From NCBI GenBank assembly GCA_023423895.1, contig JAFAER010000191.1, forward strand, positions 6,572 to 70,571: 64,000 nt of DNA. The letters run 5' to 3'. Below the pieces are notes generated by a model. The model had not been told where the DNA came from. It made no database searches and saw only the letters and a list, made by a program, of their open reading frames with translations. Made by a program: the position numbers and the translations under genes. The first letter of the stretch is position 1. Each line of letters opens with the position of its first letter. This document shows, piece after piece, positions 32,525 to 41,076 of the stretch. The DNA comes from Pseudomonadota bacterium. GTDB taxonomy: Bacteria > Myxococcota_A > Polyangia > Polyangiales > Polyangiaceae.

Positions 32525-33636
32525 AGGTCCTCGTCGTCCCCGCCGGCGAACATGTTCGACATCGCGCCGCCGCCGTTGACCTGGTTCAGGAGCGCCGCTT
32601 GGCGATGCGTCCTGAGGGCGGTCACGAGCTCGTCGATGTCACCTTCGATGATGCGATCGAGCTTGTTCAGCGTGAGCTTGATGCGATGGTCGCTGACGCG
32701 GTTCTGGGGATAGTTGTACGTGCGGATCTTCTGGCTGCGCTCGCCGGTGCCGACCATGCCGCGGCGCTCGGCCGACAGCGCGGCCTCCTGCTTCTCGCGC
32801 TCGATGTCGAGGAGGCGGCTCTTGAGGACCTTGAGCGCCTTCGCCTTGTTCTTCAGCTGCGAGCGCTCGTCCTGGCACTTCACGATGAGGCCGGTCGGCT
32901 TGTGCTGGATCTGGACGGCGCTGTTCGTCGTGTTGACGCCCTGCCCGCCCGGCCCGCCGCTCGCGGCGATCGAGATCTCGAGGTCCTTCTCGTCGATGTG
33001 CACGTCGACGTCGTCCGCCTCCGGCAGGACCGCCACGGTGGCCGTCGACGTGTGGATACGGCCCTGAGTCTCGGTGGCGGGGACGCGCTGGACGCGATGA
33101 ACGCCGCCTTCGAAGCGGAGATGCGAATAGACGTCCTTGCCGCTGACGAGCGCGATGCACTCCTTGTAGCCGCCGGTCGCGCTCTCGCTGAGCGACAGGA
33201 CTTCGATCGACCAGCTCTTCGTCTCGGCGTAACGGCCGTACATGCGGAAGAGATCGGCCGCAAAGAGCGCCGCTTCCTCGCCGCCTTCACCGCCGCGGAT
33301 CTCGAGGATGACGTTCTTCTTGTCGTTCGGGTCCGCCGGCAACAAGAGGACCTGGATCTCCTTCTCCAGATGGCCGAGCGACGCCTGGAGCTCGGGGATC
33401 TCCATTTCCACGAGCTCGCGGAGCTCGGGATCGGCGAGGGCCTCCTCGTCCTCCTTCAGCTTCTTCTGGACCTCGCGATACCGCCCGTACGCGGCCACGA
33501 GCGCTTCGAGGTCACTTCGCTCTTTCGTCAGCTTGCTCAGCTGGTTCCGGTCGCCGAGCACGTCGGGACGGCACATGAGCTCGTCGAGCTCCGTGTAGCG
33601 CCGGGTCAGCTGCTCGAGCTTCTCGAGGGGAAGCAT
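32521..33636 (-). CDS. prfA: Peptide chain release factor 1
   Basis: 371 residues, usual RF1 length. The codon-recognition motif is PAT (VQRVPATETQGRIHTS), which marks RF1 (UAA/UAG) rather than RF2. The peptidyl-tRNA hydrolysis motif is GGQ (ASGGPGGQGVNTTNSAVQI), and the C-terminal region has RTYNYPQNRVSDHRI. It is the third gene of the minus-strand block rpmE / DUF1385 / prfA and overlaps the hypothetical gene downstream. A prmC methylase gene does not follow. Confidence 0.97.
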   Translation of the reverse strand: MLPLEKLEQLTRRYTELDELMCRPDVLGDRNQLSKLTKERSDLEALVAAYGRYREVQKKLKEDEEALADPELRELVEMEIPELQASLGHLEKEIQVLLLPADPNDKKNVILEIRGGEGGEEAALFAADLFRMYGRYAETKSWSIEVLSLSESATGGYKECIALVSGKDVYSHLRFEGGVHRVQRVPATETQGRIHTSTATVAVLPEADDVDVHIDEKDLEISIAASGGPGGQGVNTTNSAVQIQHKPTGLIVKCQDERSQLKNKAKALKVLKSRLLDIEREKQEAALSAERRGMVGTGERSQKIRTYNYPQNRVSDHRIKLTLNKLDRIIEGDIDELVTALRTHRQAALLNQVNGGGAMSNMFAGGDDEDL

Positions 33637-33731
33637 TGGTCCCGGAGGCTACCACGCGGCGCCCACGATCCGAGCGTCAGACGCTCGCGATCGAAACAGA
33701 TCTCGCGCGACGCGACCTTCGACAGCGCGCG

Positions 33732-34946
33732 TCAGGCGGCGCGTCGAAGCTTCGGCGACTTCATGAGCGCATCGAAGTTCGCGTACCGCACGTCGCCGCC
33801 CGCGTTCACGTCCTCGCCGTTCTGGCGGAACAGCGTGACGCGGAGGGAGGCCAGCGCGACCTCGAGCTGATCGTCGTCCGGCTCGATCGTCGTGATCTTC
33901 TGGCAGAGAAACCCGGGCCAGAGCAGGACGCGGAGCGGTCCCGTCGTGCACCAGCGAGCGAAGATGCGCTGGATCTCGAACGTCACCGCAGCGATGAGCG
34001 GCAAGAACGGGAGCTTTTCGAGGAAGAAGACGACGTTGTCGAGCGCCGCGTTGCCGGTCTCGATCTTCGGGAGGAAGCCACCGACCGCGGTGAAAACGAG
34101 AATCGAAACGAGGGCCACCATGACGAGGAACGTCGTGCCGCAGCGAGGGTGCAGCGTCGTCTTCGCGCGCGCGTTCTCGACCGTGAGCGGCAGGTTCTCT
34201 TCGTAGGTGGTGATCGTCTTGTGCTCGGCGCCGTGGTACTGGAAAACGCGGCGGATGTCCGCGAACACGTTGCGGACGAGCAGCAGGTAGCCGATCACGA
34301 TCGTGAGCTTGAAGCCGCCCGTGAGCGCCTGGAACCCGGGCGACTGCACGTCGAGCCCGAGGTTGAGCCAGCGGTTGATGCCGGCCGCGGCCGCCTGCGG
34401 CAGCGCGATCATGAAGGCGACCATCAGGACGACCATCATGGTCATCGGCGCGCGCGACCCCTTCTTTTCGTCCTTCTTCTCCTCCGCCGCGGCGAGCTCC
34501 GGCTCCATGTCGGGAGCGACCTTCGCGTCGCTTGCCGTTGCCGTGTCGGCGTCGGCGGTCGTGAGGAGGAACAGCGTGTAGCCGATGGTCCGAAGGACGT
34601 TCAGCATCGCAGTGCCGACGCCGCCGCCCTTCGAGGCCTTCTTCGCTGCCGCTTCTTCCGCGTCGAGATCGCGCTCCATCTGCTCCGCAGAGAACCGCAA
34701 CGCTTCGCCGCCGAGGCGAAGGCTCTCACCGAGCGACGCGATACCGCGGACGAACGGGAGCTTCGCGAAGCCGGTGCGGCCGTCCGACATCGCGCGCTCG
34801 CGAACGTGGAGCGAGCCGTCACGGCGTCGCACCACGATCGCGAACGAGGTCGGCGCCCGCATCATCACCCCTTCGAGGACGGCCTGGCCGCCGATGTAGG
34901 GGCGCGTGGGGGTCAGCTCAGCCTGCGTGGCAGTCGACTCGGGCAT
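33732..34946 (-). CDS. DUF1385 (YqhQ-like) membrane protein
   Basis: 404 residues. The family start motif GGQAVLEGVMMRAP and the later YHGAEHKTITTYE, TTLHPRCGTTFLVMV and LWPGFLCQKITT are conserved. Four or so membrane helices lie between about 165 and 345. A charged insert (about 135-165) separates the halves. The family is widely found next to rpmE and prfA, as here, but its function is unknown. Confidence 0.92.
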   Translation of the reverse strand: MPESTATQAELTPTRPYIGGQAVLEGVMMRAPTSFAIVVRRRDGSLHVRERAMSDGRTGFAKLPFVRGIASLGESLRLGGEALRFSAEQMERDLDAEEAAAKKASKGGGVGTAMLNVLRTIGYTLFLLTTADADTATASDAKVAPDMEPELAAAEEKKDEKKGSRAPMTMMVVLMVAFMIALPQAAAAGINRWLNLGLDVQSPGFQALTGGFKLTIVIGYLLLVRNVFADIRRVFQYHGAEHKTITTYEENLPLTVENARAKTTLHPRCGTTFLVMVALVSILVFTAVGGFLPKIETGNAALDNVVFFLEKLPFLPLIAAVTFEIQRIFARWCTTGPLRVLLWPGFLCQKITTIEPDDDQLEVALASLRVTLFRQNGEDVNAGGDVRYANFDALMKSPKLRRAA

Positions 34947-34981
34947 GGATCGACAACTCTACGCACGAGAGGCGTGAGCGG

Positions 34982-35299
34982 CTACTCGGACGCTGCAGGA
35001 GCTTCGTCGGCGGCGGCGGCCGGCGCGGCCTCGGCGGCAGCTGCGGGCTTCTCTGCCTTGGCCTTCTTCTCGGCCTTCGGCGCAGCAGCGGCGGTCTTCG
35101 ACGCGTCACCGTAGCGCTTGCGGAACCGATCGACGCGGCCAGCGGCGTCGATGAGCTTCTGCGTACCGGTGTAGAACGGGTGGCAGTTCGAGCAGACGTC
35201 GACCTGGAAGTCGCCGCGCGTCGAGCGGGTCACGAAGGTGTTGCCGCAGGCGCAGTTGACGGTCGCCGCCGGGTACACGGGATGGATGCCTTCACGCAT
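34982..35299 (-). CDS. rpmE: Ribosomal protein L31, zinc-binding type, with long Ala-rich tail
   Basis: 105 residues. The core (1-70) is a C+ type L31: VNCACGNTF and VDVCSNCHPFYTG provide the four zinc Cys positions. It is followed by an Ala/Lys/Glu/Pro-rich C-terminal tail of about 35 residues, making it longer than the usual 66-75 residues. The ATG at 35299 matches the family start (MREGIHP). It heads the rpmE / DUF1385 / prfA block. Confidence 0.95.
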   Translation of the reverse strand: MREGIHPVYPAATVNCACGNTFVTRSTRGDFQVDVCSNCHPFYTGTQKLIDAAGRVDRFRKRYGDASKTAAAAPKAEKKAKAEKPAAAAEAAPAAAADEAPAASE

Positions 35300-35444
35300 G
35301 GGATTCTCTTTCTTCCTCCGTTGGCCAGCCCAGCAACGGCCGGGACCCAAGGCATATAGGAGGGTCGGCTCTCATAGCGAAGCTCCCGCCCCTGAGCAAG
35401 GACAAGAGCTTCGAACGCGCCAAGCTCGACCGGGACCCGCGAGC

Positions 35445-35571
35445 CCGCGGAGCGGGGCGGGGTTTGGGGCGGCAGCCCCATCGTGCGAGGACCCGCGAGC
35501 CCGCGAAGCGGGGGCGCGGCGTTGCCTGGCAGCGCCGCGGAGCGGGCGGGGTTTGGGGCGGCAGCCCCATC
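35445..35571 (-). repeat. Two copies of a dispersed intergenic repeat after ssb
   Basis: Two related copies (35445-35482 and 35535-35571) lie between rpmE and ssb. On the minus strand each reads GATGGGGCTGCCGCCCC, then AAACCCCGCCC, then GCTCCGCGG. GGGGC/GCCCC form a short hairpin around TGCC. The copy nearer ssb abuts its stop codon. A third copy is at 38919-38955. The flanks of the two copies (GACCCGCGAGCCCGCG) are also repeated. Confidence 0.85.
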
Positions 35572-36099
35572 TCAGAAGGGAATGTCGTCGTCGCCGCCCG
35601 CCGGGTAGTCGCCGAAGTCGTCCGGCGGCGGGCCGGCCGGCTCGCGTGCAGGACCACGACCACCACCACCACCACCACCACCACCGCCGCCGCCCGAGTC
35701 GCGCTGCGGGGCGCGGCGCTCGTAGCCGCCGCCACCGCCGCCGCCGCCTTCGCTGGCCTCACCGCCCCTGCCCCGGCCGCCGAGGATGACGTTCGTCGCG
35801 ACGACTTCGGTGCGGTATCGCTTCTCGCCGTCCTTTTCGTAGCTCGACGTGCGGAGCGAGCCCTCGACGAAGATGCGCTCTCCCTTCGTCAGGAACTTCG
35901 CGAGCGCCTCACCACGCTTTCCCCAGAGCGTGACCGAATGCCATTCGGTCCGCTCCTGGCGCGTGTTGTTCCGGTCCATGTACGTCTCGGTCGTGGCGAG
36001 GCGAAGCTTCAGGATCGCCTGACCTCCGGCCGTCACGCGCAGCTCCGGATCCGCGCCGAGGTTCCCGAGCAACATGACCTTGTTCAGACCTTCCGCCAT
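35572..36099 (-). CDS. ssb: Single-stranded DNA-binding protein
   Basis: 175 residues. The OB fold is at 1-110 (LNKVMLLGNLGADPELR, TEWHSVTLWGKRGEALAKFL, GERIFVEGSLRTSSY). A long Gly-rich linker (about 115-155, coded by near-repeat GGC/GGT runs) leads to the acidic tip DDDIPF that recruits partner proteins. It binds ssDNA during replication and repair. AAGGAG precedes the ATG by 5 bases. Confidence 0.97.
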   Translation of the reverse strand: MAEGLNKVMLLGNLGADPELRVTAGGQAILKLRLATTETYMDRNNTRQERTEWHSVTLWGKRGEALAKFLTKGERIFVEGSLRTSSYEKDGEKRYRTEVVATNVILGGRGRGGEASEGGGGGGGGYERRAPQRDSGGGGGGGGGGGGRGPAREPAGPPPDDFGDYPAGGDDDIPF

Positions 36100-36350
36100 C
36101 GCTTCTCCTTCTTCGAGTCGGTCAACGACTCTTCACCCTACGTCGGCCGCCGCGTGCCCGGCTGTTTCGACTTCGAATCGACCCGCGCGCGCCCTCGTTT
36201 CCCGCGGCTGCCCTCCCGAACGGGGGCTGGTCGGGCACGCGTGAGGACGTCGGCGGTGTCATGAGCGCCCGAGCACGCCCGAGCTTTCCTCCCGACCGCC
36301 GCATCCTTTCGTACGGAGGGTCGCGCGTGTCAACGGTGGCGGGGGGAGAT

Positions 36351-36382
36351 CAGGCTTCAGGCTCCAGGCTCCAGGCTCCAGG
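36351..36382. repeat. Heptamer repeat array (CAGGCTC type), left arm
   Basis: Four and a half heptamers, one CAGGCTT then three CAGGCTC and CAGG, in the 450-base spacer between ssb and the lipoprotein gene. It is complementary to the array at 36491, so the two arms could pair. Confidence 0.85.
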
Positions 36383-36490
36383 AAAGAGACGAGACGAGAC
36401 GACGGCTGGGGTCGTGGTCAGGGACCAAGGGATCGAGGCTCTTCCGACCTGAAGCCCGAGTCAGTCAGGCGAAGCCCCTGGCGCCCGGGC

Positions 36491-36528
36491 TGGAGCCGGG
36501 AGCCTGGAGCCGGGAGCCTGGAGCCGGG
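36491..36528. repeat. Heptamer repeat array (TGGAGCC/GGGAGCC), right arm
   Basis: Alternating TGGAGCC and GGGAGCC, five units plus GGG. It is the reverse-complement type of the array at 36351-36382, about 110 bases away, just downstream of the lipoprotein gene stop (36552, minus). The rest of 36100-36551 holds no supported gene; it must include the ssb promoter. Confidence 0.85.
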
Positions 36529-36551
36529 CGAGGCGAAGCCTCGCCCTTCCC

Positions 36552-37610
36552 TCACTTCCCTGGCGTCTCGATGACCTGCTTCGCCTTCTGCGTCTGCGTG
36601 ATCGTCTGCTTTGCGCCGCTCTTCGGATCGGGCACTTCGACCTTCTCGGTCACGGTCAGCTCGCCTTCGGACTTCGGCGACAGCGAGCTCCAGCGAACCT
36701 GCTGCGTGAACTTCCCCTTGCCGTCGACCTCCAAGAACATCATGCCGCCGCGCGGGCTCTGCTCGGCGTGCCGCGGGACCTTCATGTCGATGTCGGTGTC
36801 GACGACGCCGCCCTCGTTCGAGACTTCCTTGAGGGTGAAGCGACGGCTGTTGATCTCGCCTTCGCGCTTCGCGCCGACGAGCTCCCATTTCGCGCCCGCG
36901 CCGATGGGCGTGCTCGGCAGCGGCGTGAGAAGGAGCTGCAGGCCCTGGCTGAGCCCGCCGAGGATGCTCTCGGCCAGCTGGTTCTTCATCTGAGGCGAGG
37001 CCGCGAACGAGACCTCGCCGGCCTCTCCGAGCGGAGAGACCTCGAACGTCCCGGTCAGGCCATTGAGCGACGCGAGCATCTGCCCGGCCTGCGGTGGTCC
37101 ACCGGGAAGCTCGACCTTGGTCACCTTCGCCTCGATCGACGCGCCGCTCGGCTTCACCGACTTCGTCGTCAGGTCCATGTGGATCCTGAGCGTCATCTCC
37201 TGGGCCGGCGTCGTCTGGCCGCCCGCGCTCTGCGTGACCGACTGCGAAATCGTGAAGATGCGCTTGTCGACCTTGTTCGCGACGAACGCGTACTTGCGCG
37301 CCGCGCGCGGCTCGGCGCCCGGCTCGAGGACCTTGACGGCCAGCTTCTCGCCGTCCGCGCCGGTCGCATTGGCTTCGTCGCCCGCGCCCATCGCCGCCAG
37401 GCCCCCTTCGAGCCCTGCGTCGCGGACACCGAGACCGGCCCCTGTTCCGTCGGTCGGCAGGAAGTCGTTGAACACCATGTCCGAGGGGACCGGGACGGCC
37501 TCGGACTTCTTCGCCTCTTCGGGCTTGGGCTTGTCCTTGCCACAACCGGAGAGGCCAATCCCGAGGACGAGCAGCACCCCGAACAGCGAGGTAGAGCGAA
37601 GACGTGTCAT
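36552..37610 (-). CDS. Hypothetical lipoprotein
   Basis: 352 residues. The signal peptide ends in GLSGCGKDK (lipobox LSGC), then a charged Lys/Glu/Pro linker. The mature part is beta-rich and polar, without a known catalytic motif; features include FTISQSVTQSAGG, GTFEVSPLGEAGEVSF and GAGAKWELVG. It resembles a family of large secreted DUF6263-like proteins, but I am not sure. It lies in the envelope, is divergent from the glycosyltransferase gene, and is probably expressed alone. Confidence 0.75.
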   Translation of the reverse strand: MTRLRSTSLFGVLLVLGIGLSGCGKDKPKPEEAKKSEAVPVPSDMVFNDFLPTDGTGAGLGVRDAGLEGGLAAMGAGDEANATGADGEKLAVKVLEPGAEPRAARKYAFVANKVDKRIFTISQSVTQSAGGQTTPAQEMTLRIHMDLTTKSVKPSGASIEAKVTKVELPGGPPQAGQMLASLNGLTGTFEVSPLGEAGEVSFAASPQMKNQLAESILGGLSQGLQLLLTPLPSTPIGAGAKWELVGAKREGEINSRRFTLKEVSNEGGVVDTDIDMKVPRHAEQSPRGGMMFLEVDGKGKFTQQVRWSSLSPKSEGELTVTEKVEVPDPKSGAKQTITQTQKAKQVIETPGK

Positions 37611-37767
37611 CGATGCGGACCCTACTAGAGGCGACTTGGCGGCGCCACCTCCCCCGTACTACAAGGAACCCTACCCAACGGGTCCCGACGGGGTCGTTGG
37701 CATCCCCCTCCCTCCTGCCCTCCTGCCGCTCCCTCTCGAGCCGTCGACCAAGGGAGCACAGCGCACC

Positions 37768-38502
37768 ATGGCCACGTCCGACGCGCCGCGCATCTCGATC
37801 GTCATCCCCATCTACAACGAGGAGGCGATCCTCCACGCCGCGGTCGTCGACCTGCGCGAGCGCCTCAAACCGCTCGGCTGGACGTACGAGATCATCCTCG
37901 CCGAGAACGGCTCGAAGGACCGTACGATCGAGATCGGTCAGGAGCTCGCCGCCAAGTACGGCGACGCCGAGCACGGCCAGGTCAAGATCATCAGCATGGG
38001 CGAGCCGAACTACGGCAAGGCGCTCAAGCAGGGCATCTTGCTGTCGCGCGGCGACCTCGTCATCTGCGACGAGATCGACCTCTGCGATGCCGACTTCCAC
38101 CGTCGTGCCGTCGACATCCTCGAGAGCGGCGAGGCCGACCTCGTGATCGGCTCGAAGCTCGCGCAGGGTGCGGAGGACGATCGTCCGGCGATCCGCCACG
38201 TCGCCAGCATCGCGTATTCGACGATGCTCAAGGTTCTCCTTGGCTTCCGCGGGACCGACACGCACGGCCTCAAGGCCTTCCGGCGCCTCGCCCTGCTCGA
38301 CATCGTGCGCTCGTGCCTCGTCGACAAGGACGTCTTCGCGAGCGAGCTCGTCATCCGCGCGGACCGCGGCGGCGTCCGGACGAAGGAGATCCCGGTTCGG
38401 GTCATCGAGAAGCGCCCGCCCTCGATCAACCTCTTCAAGCGCGTCCCGAACGTGATGAAGAGCGTGGCCAAGCTCACCTACGCCATCCGGATCCGTGGCT
38501 GA
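37768..38502 (+). CDS. Family 2 glycosyltransferase
   Basis: 244 residues. The GT-A fold starts IVIPIYNEEAILHAAVVDLR and has ILAENGSKDRT. CDEIDLCDADF is in the place of the usual DxD metal site. A dolichol-phosphate mannosyltransferase-like tail (IPVRVIEKRPPS) follows. No membrane helices are seen. AGGGAG lies about 11 bases upstream of the ATG; an upstream open frame is not protein-like. The acceptor is unknown. Confidence 0.88.
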   Translation: MATSDAPRISIVIPIYNEEAILHAAVVDLRERLKPLGWTYEIILAENGSKDRTIEIGQELAAKYGDAEHGQVKIISMGEPNYGKALKQGILLSRGDLVICDEIDLCDADFHRRAVDILESGEADLVIGSKLAQGAEDDRPAIRHVASIAYSTMLKVLLGFRGTDTHGLKAFRRLALLDIVRSCLVDKDVFASELVIRADRGGVRTKEIPVRVIEKRPPSINLFKRVPNVMKSVAKLTYAIRIRG

Positions 38503-38538
38503 GGACGCTCAGCCAGTCGAGCAGGGCAGCGCACCTTG

Positions 38539-38910
38539 ATGTATCCTGGGCCCGGGCTCGTGGAAGATCAGGTCTCCAAGCGAGCGGCGCTGTTCGCATC
38601 GATCGCTCTGCTCGCGTTCAGCGCGCTGACCGGGTTCGCCTTGGTCGGATGGTTCTACCGGGCGGAGATGCCCTGGAGCTGGAAGAGCGTCCTTTCGGTC
38701 GGCTGCGCCGTCCTCGCGATCACGACGAGCGCACTCGTGTGGCGGGCGCCGACGCGCATCCACGCAATCATGGGCATCGCAGTGATGCTCTTCTCGCTGG
38801 TGCGAATCGGGCCGCCCGCCGACTGGACGTGGGTGAGCTTCGCGCTCGTGGCAGTGACGTTCATCCTGCTGATGCCGCTCGTCCACGCCGCCATCGTCCT
38901 GCGCGACTGA
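38539..38910 (+). CDS. Small four-helix membrane protein
   Basis: 123 residues with about four hydrophobic helices (LFASIALLAFSALTGFALVG, VLSVGCAVLAITTSALVW, IMGIAVMLFSLVRIG, FALVAVTFILLMPLVHAAIV). No family was recognised. The ATG at 38539 follows a TTG, so the exact start could be one codon earlier. A dispersed repeat fills the spacer to the convergent protease gene. Confidence 0.7.
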   Translation: MYPGPGLVEDQVSKRAALFASIALLAFSALTGFALVGWFYRAEMPWSWKSVLSVGCAVLAITTSALVWRAPTRIHAIMGIAVMLFSLVRIGPPADWTWVSFALVAVTFILLMPLVHAAIVLRD

Positions 38911-38918
38911 GTCAGCAC

Positions 38919-38955
38919 GATGGGGCTCCGCCCCATACCCCGCCCCGCTCCGCGG
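38919..38955 (+). repeat. Third copy of the GATGGGGCT dispersed repeat
   Basis: Same element as at 35445-35571, in the opposite genomic orientation. It occupies almost all of the 45-base gap between two convergent genes and abuts the protease stop. The hairpin GGGGC/GCCCC is conserved around TCC. It may act as a bidirectional terminator. Confidence 0.85.
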
Positions 38956-40404
38956 TTACTTCGTGGGGAGCGGGCTCTTCGCGGCCATCTGGGCTCGGAG
39001 CATCTGGTAGCCGACGCGAAGGACGACGTCGGTGGACGACGACGGGTCCTGCGGGATGTCGCGCGCGATGGTGCCGGCGACCTCGTCGCCCCCTGCATCG
39101 ACCCGGACGGCCGCGCCGCCGTCCCGAGGGGCGCTTCCGCCTTGCGGTCCCTCCGCCGGAAGGTGACCCGGCAGGTCGCGCTCGCGGATGATCTTCGGCG
39201 GCTCTGCCGGCCCACGTGTGCCGGGCTCGAGCACGACGTCGGGATGGATGCCGTCGGCCTGGATCGCGTGGCCGCTCGGCGTGTAGTAGCGCGCCGTCGT
39301 GAGCTTCAGGCCCGCGCTGTTCGGCAGGGGCAGGATCGACTGCACGCTGCCCTTGCCGAACGTGTTCGAGCCGACGACGGTCGCGCGCTTGTTGTCCTGC
39401 AGCGCGCCGACGAGCAGCTCGCTCGCGCTCGCGCTCCACTCGTTCACGAGGACGACCACCGGCAGATCCGCGAATGCTCCGCCCGGGCGTGCTTTCAGGT
39501 CCTCGATCACCTGTCCGCGGTGGCGCATCGAGTAGATGCCGCCGCTCGCGAGGAACTCGTCCGCGATCTCCGTCGCCTCGTCGACGAGGCCACCGGGATT
39601 GCTGCGCACGTCGAGCAGCACGCCGGCCAGGCCCGCTCGCGACTCGGCACGCATCTTCGCGGTCGCGGCCATGAGCTCCGCATGCGTGCGCTCCTGGAAC
39701 TGCTTGATGCGGAGGTAGCCGACGTTGCCCTCGAGGAGCTTGTGGAGCACGGCCGAGACGTGAATGACCTCGCGGGTCAGCTCGAAGGTGAGCGTCTGCC
39801 CCGTTCGCTCGGGCGGAGCCGCGTCCTGGGCAGCGCCCGCATCGACGGCCTCTTCCTTCAGCTCCTTCGCTTCTTTCGACTCCTTGCCCGCCTTCCCCTT
39901 CACCTCGCGGAGCATGGTGATCTTCACCTTCGTCCCCGAGGCGCCGCGCATCCTCTTCACGACCTTGTCGAGCGGCTGCCCGAGCACGTCCTCTCCGTCG
40001 ACCGCGACGATCTGATCGCCGCTCTTGATGCCAGCACGCTGCGCAGGTGAGCCTTCGATAGGGGCGATCACGATCAGCTTGTCGCCGCGCCCATCGACCT
40101 CGAGACCGACACCGCCGAACTTTCCTTCGGTGTCGCTCTGGAACTGCCGCCACTCTTCCGGCGGCATGTATGCGGAGTGGGGATCGAGGTTCTCGACCAT
40201 CCCCTTGATCGCGCCCTCGACGAGCTTGTCGCGTTCGACGGGATCGACGTAGTGGTTCTCGACCTGGACGAGGACGCGCCCGAGCTGGTTGACCGACTGG
40301 TACGGGTTCTGGTTCTCGGGCGTCGCCTCTGCCCGGTAGGTCCCGACGAGAAGGCCACCGGCGAAAGCTCCCAGCGTGGGGAAGAGGATGCGGAGCAGCT
40401 TCAC
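38956..40404 (-). CDS. C-terminal processing serine protease (S41, CtpA-like)
   Basis: 482 residues from a GTG start. There is an N-terminal membrane signal (about 3-22), an N-terminal helical domain, a PDZ domain (GVGLEVDGRGDKLIV, AGIKSGDQIVAVDGED) and an S41 catalytic domain with NEWSASASELLVGAL (Ser nucleophile) and FGKGSVQS (Lys of the Ser-Lys dyad). The C-terminus has an extra Gly/Pro/Asp-rich tail. It cleaves C-terminal tails of envelope proteins in the periplasm. A 180-base upstream extension in frame is not protein-like. Confidence 0.93.
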   Translation of the reverse strand: MKLLRILFPTLGAFAGGLLVGTYRAEATPENQNPYQSVNQLGRVLVQVENHYVDPVERDKLVEGAIKGMVENLDPHSAYMPPEEWRQFQSDTEGKFGGVGLEVDGRGDKLIVIAPIEGSPAQRAGIKSGDQIVAVDGEDVLGQPLDKVVKRMRGASGTKVKITMLREVKGKAGKESKEAKELKEEAVDAGAAQDAAPPERTGQTLTFELTREVIHVSAVLHKLLEGNVGYLRIKQFQERTHAELMAATAKMRAESRAGLAGVLLDVRSNPGGLVDEATEIADEFLASGGIYSMRHRGQVIEDLKARPGGAFADLPVVVLVNEWSASASELLVGALQDNKRATVVGSNTFGKGSVQSILPLPNSAGLKLTTARYYTPSGHAIQADGIHPDVVLEPGTRGPAEPPKIIRERDLPGHLPAEGPQGGSAPRDGGAAVRVDAGGDEVAGTIARDIPQDPSSSTDVVLRVGYQMLRAQMAAKSPLPTK

Positions 40405-40649
40405 GCGCGCCAGCCTACCGCTCCCTTTCTTCGGGCGCCTAGCCCGAGTCCCCGAGACCTGTCGACTGGGGGAGCCGACACCGTGCGTGACTGGAGCATG
40501 AAAAAGAACCCCGCAATCACGAGGCGATCGAAACATGTGGACGGATCCGCCGCAGAAGTGGATCATTGTCGGTGCACGGGGCAAGAGGGCTCATATGCGT
40601 CACCGACGTGCCCAACAGAGCCCTGACCGTCCACCACAGGAGGCCTGCC

Positions 40650-40889
40650 TTGGCGAACGACAAGGACTCGATCAGCAATCTCCGCAGTGAGAGCTCCAAG
40701 ACCGATAAGAGGAAGCAGAGCCTCTACTTCCCCGAGTCGATGCTTCAGGAGATCAAAGAGGAGGCGGCTCGTCTCGACCGCTCTCTTTCATGGGTCGTCC
40801 AGCGCGCCTGGAAGATCTCGCGTCTCGAAATCAAGAAGCTGCCGAGCGTCAACGAGGTTGACGGCGGCGAAGACGACGACGAGGGGTGA
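40650..40889 (+). CDS. TIGR04563-type small DNA-binding-like protein
   Basis: 79 residues with a clear TTG start: AGGAGG lies 6 bases upstream. The core KRKQSLYFPESMLQEIKEEA and RLDRSLSWVVQRAWKISR matches the TIGR04563 family known in deltaproteobacteria, a ribbon-helix-helix-like small protein. The C-terminus is acidic (DGGEDDDEG). It may be a regulator, but no target is known. It is monocistronic between the protease and the hydrolase genes. Confidence 0.85.
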   Translation: MANDKDSISNLRSESSKTDKRKQSLYFPESMLQEIKEEAARLDRSLSWVVQRAWKISRLEIKKLPSVNEVDGGEDDDEG

Positions 40890-41076
40890 GCTCGACTGTC
40901 CGCGGAACGTAGCGCCCCGCCGTACGCCGTACGATGGTTGGGGCGCTCGCCCGTGTACATGTTCGAGCGACCACTTCGACGATCGCTAACGAGGGGTTCA
41001 CCAGGCTCGGCCTTTGGCCGCATGCCGAGCCATGCATCAAGCTCGGACTGCGTCCGATTCGGATCGAGAAGCTCTC

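Noticed and set aside
35655..35690. A poly-His run on the plus strand
   Set aside because: It is the complement of the Gly-rich linker codons of ssb, not a real protein.
36418..38265. A 615-residue minus-strand frame
   Set aside because: It shadows the lipoprotein gene and the plus-strand glycosyltransferase in another phase and has no motif.
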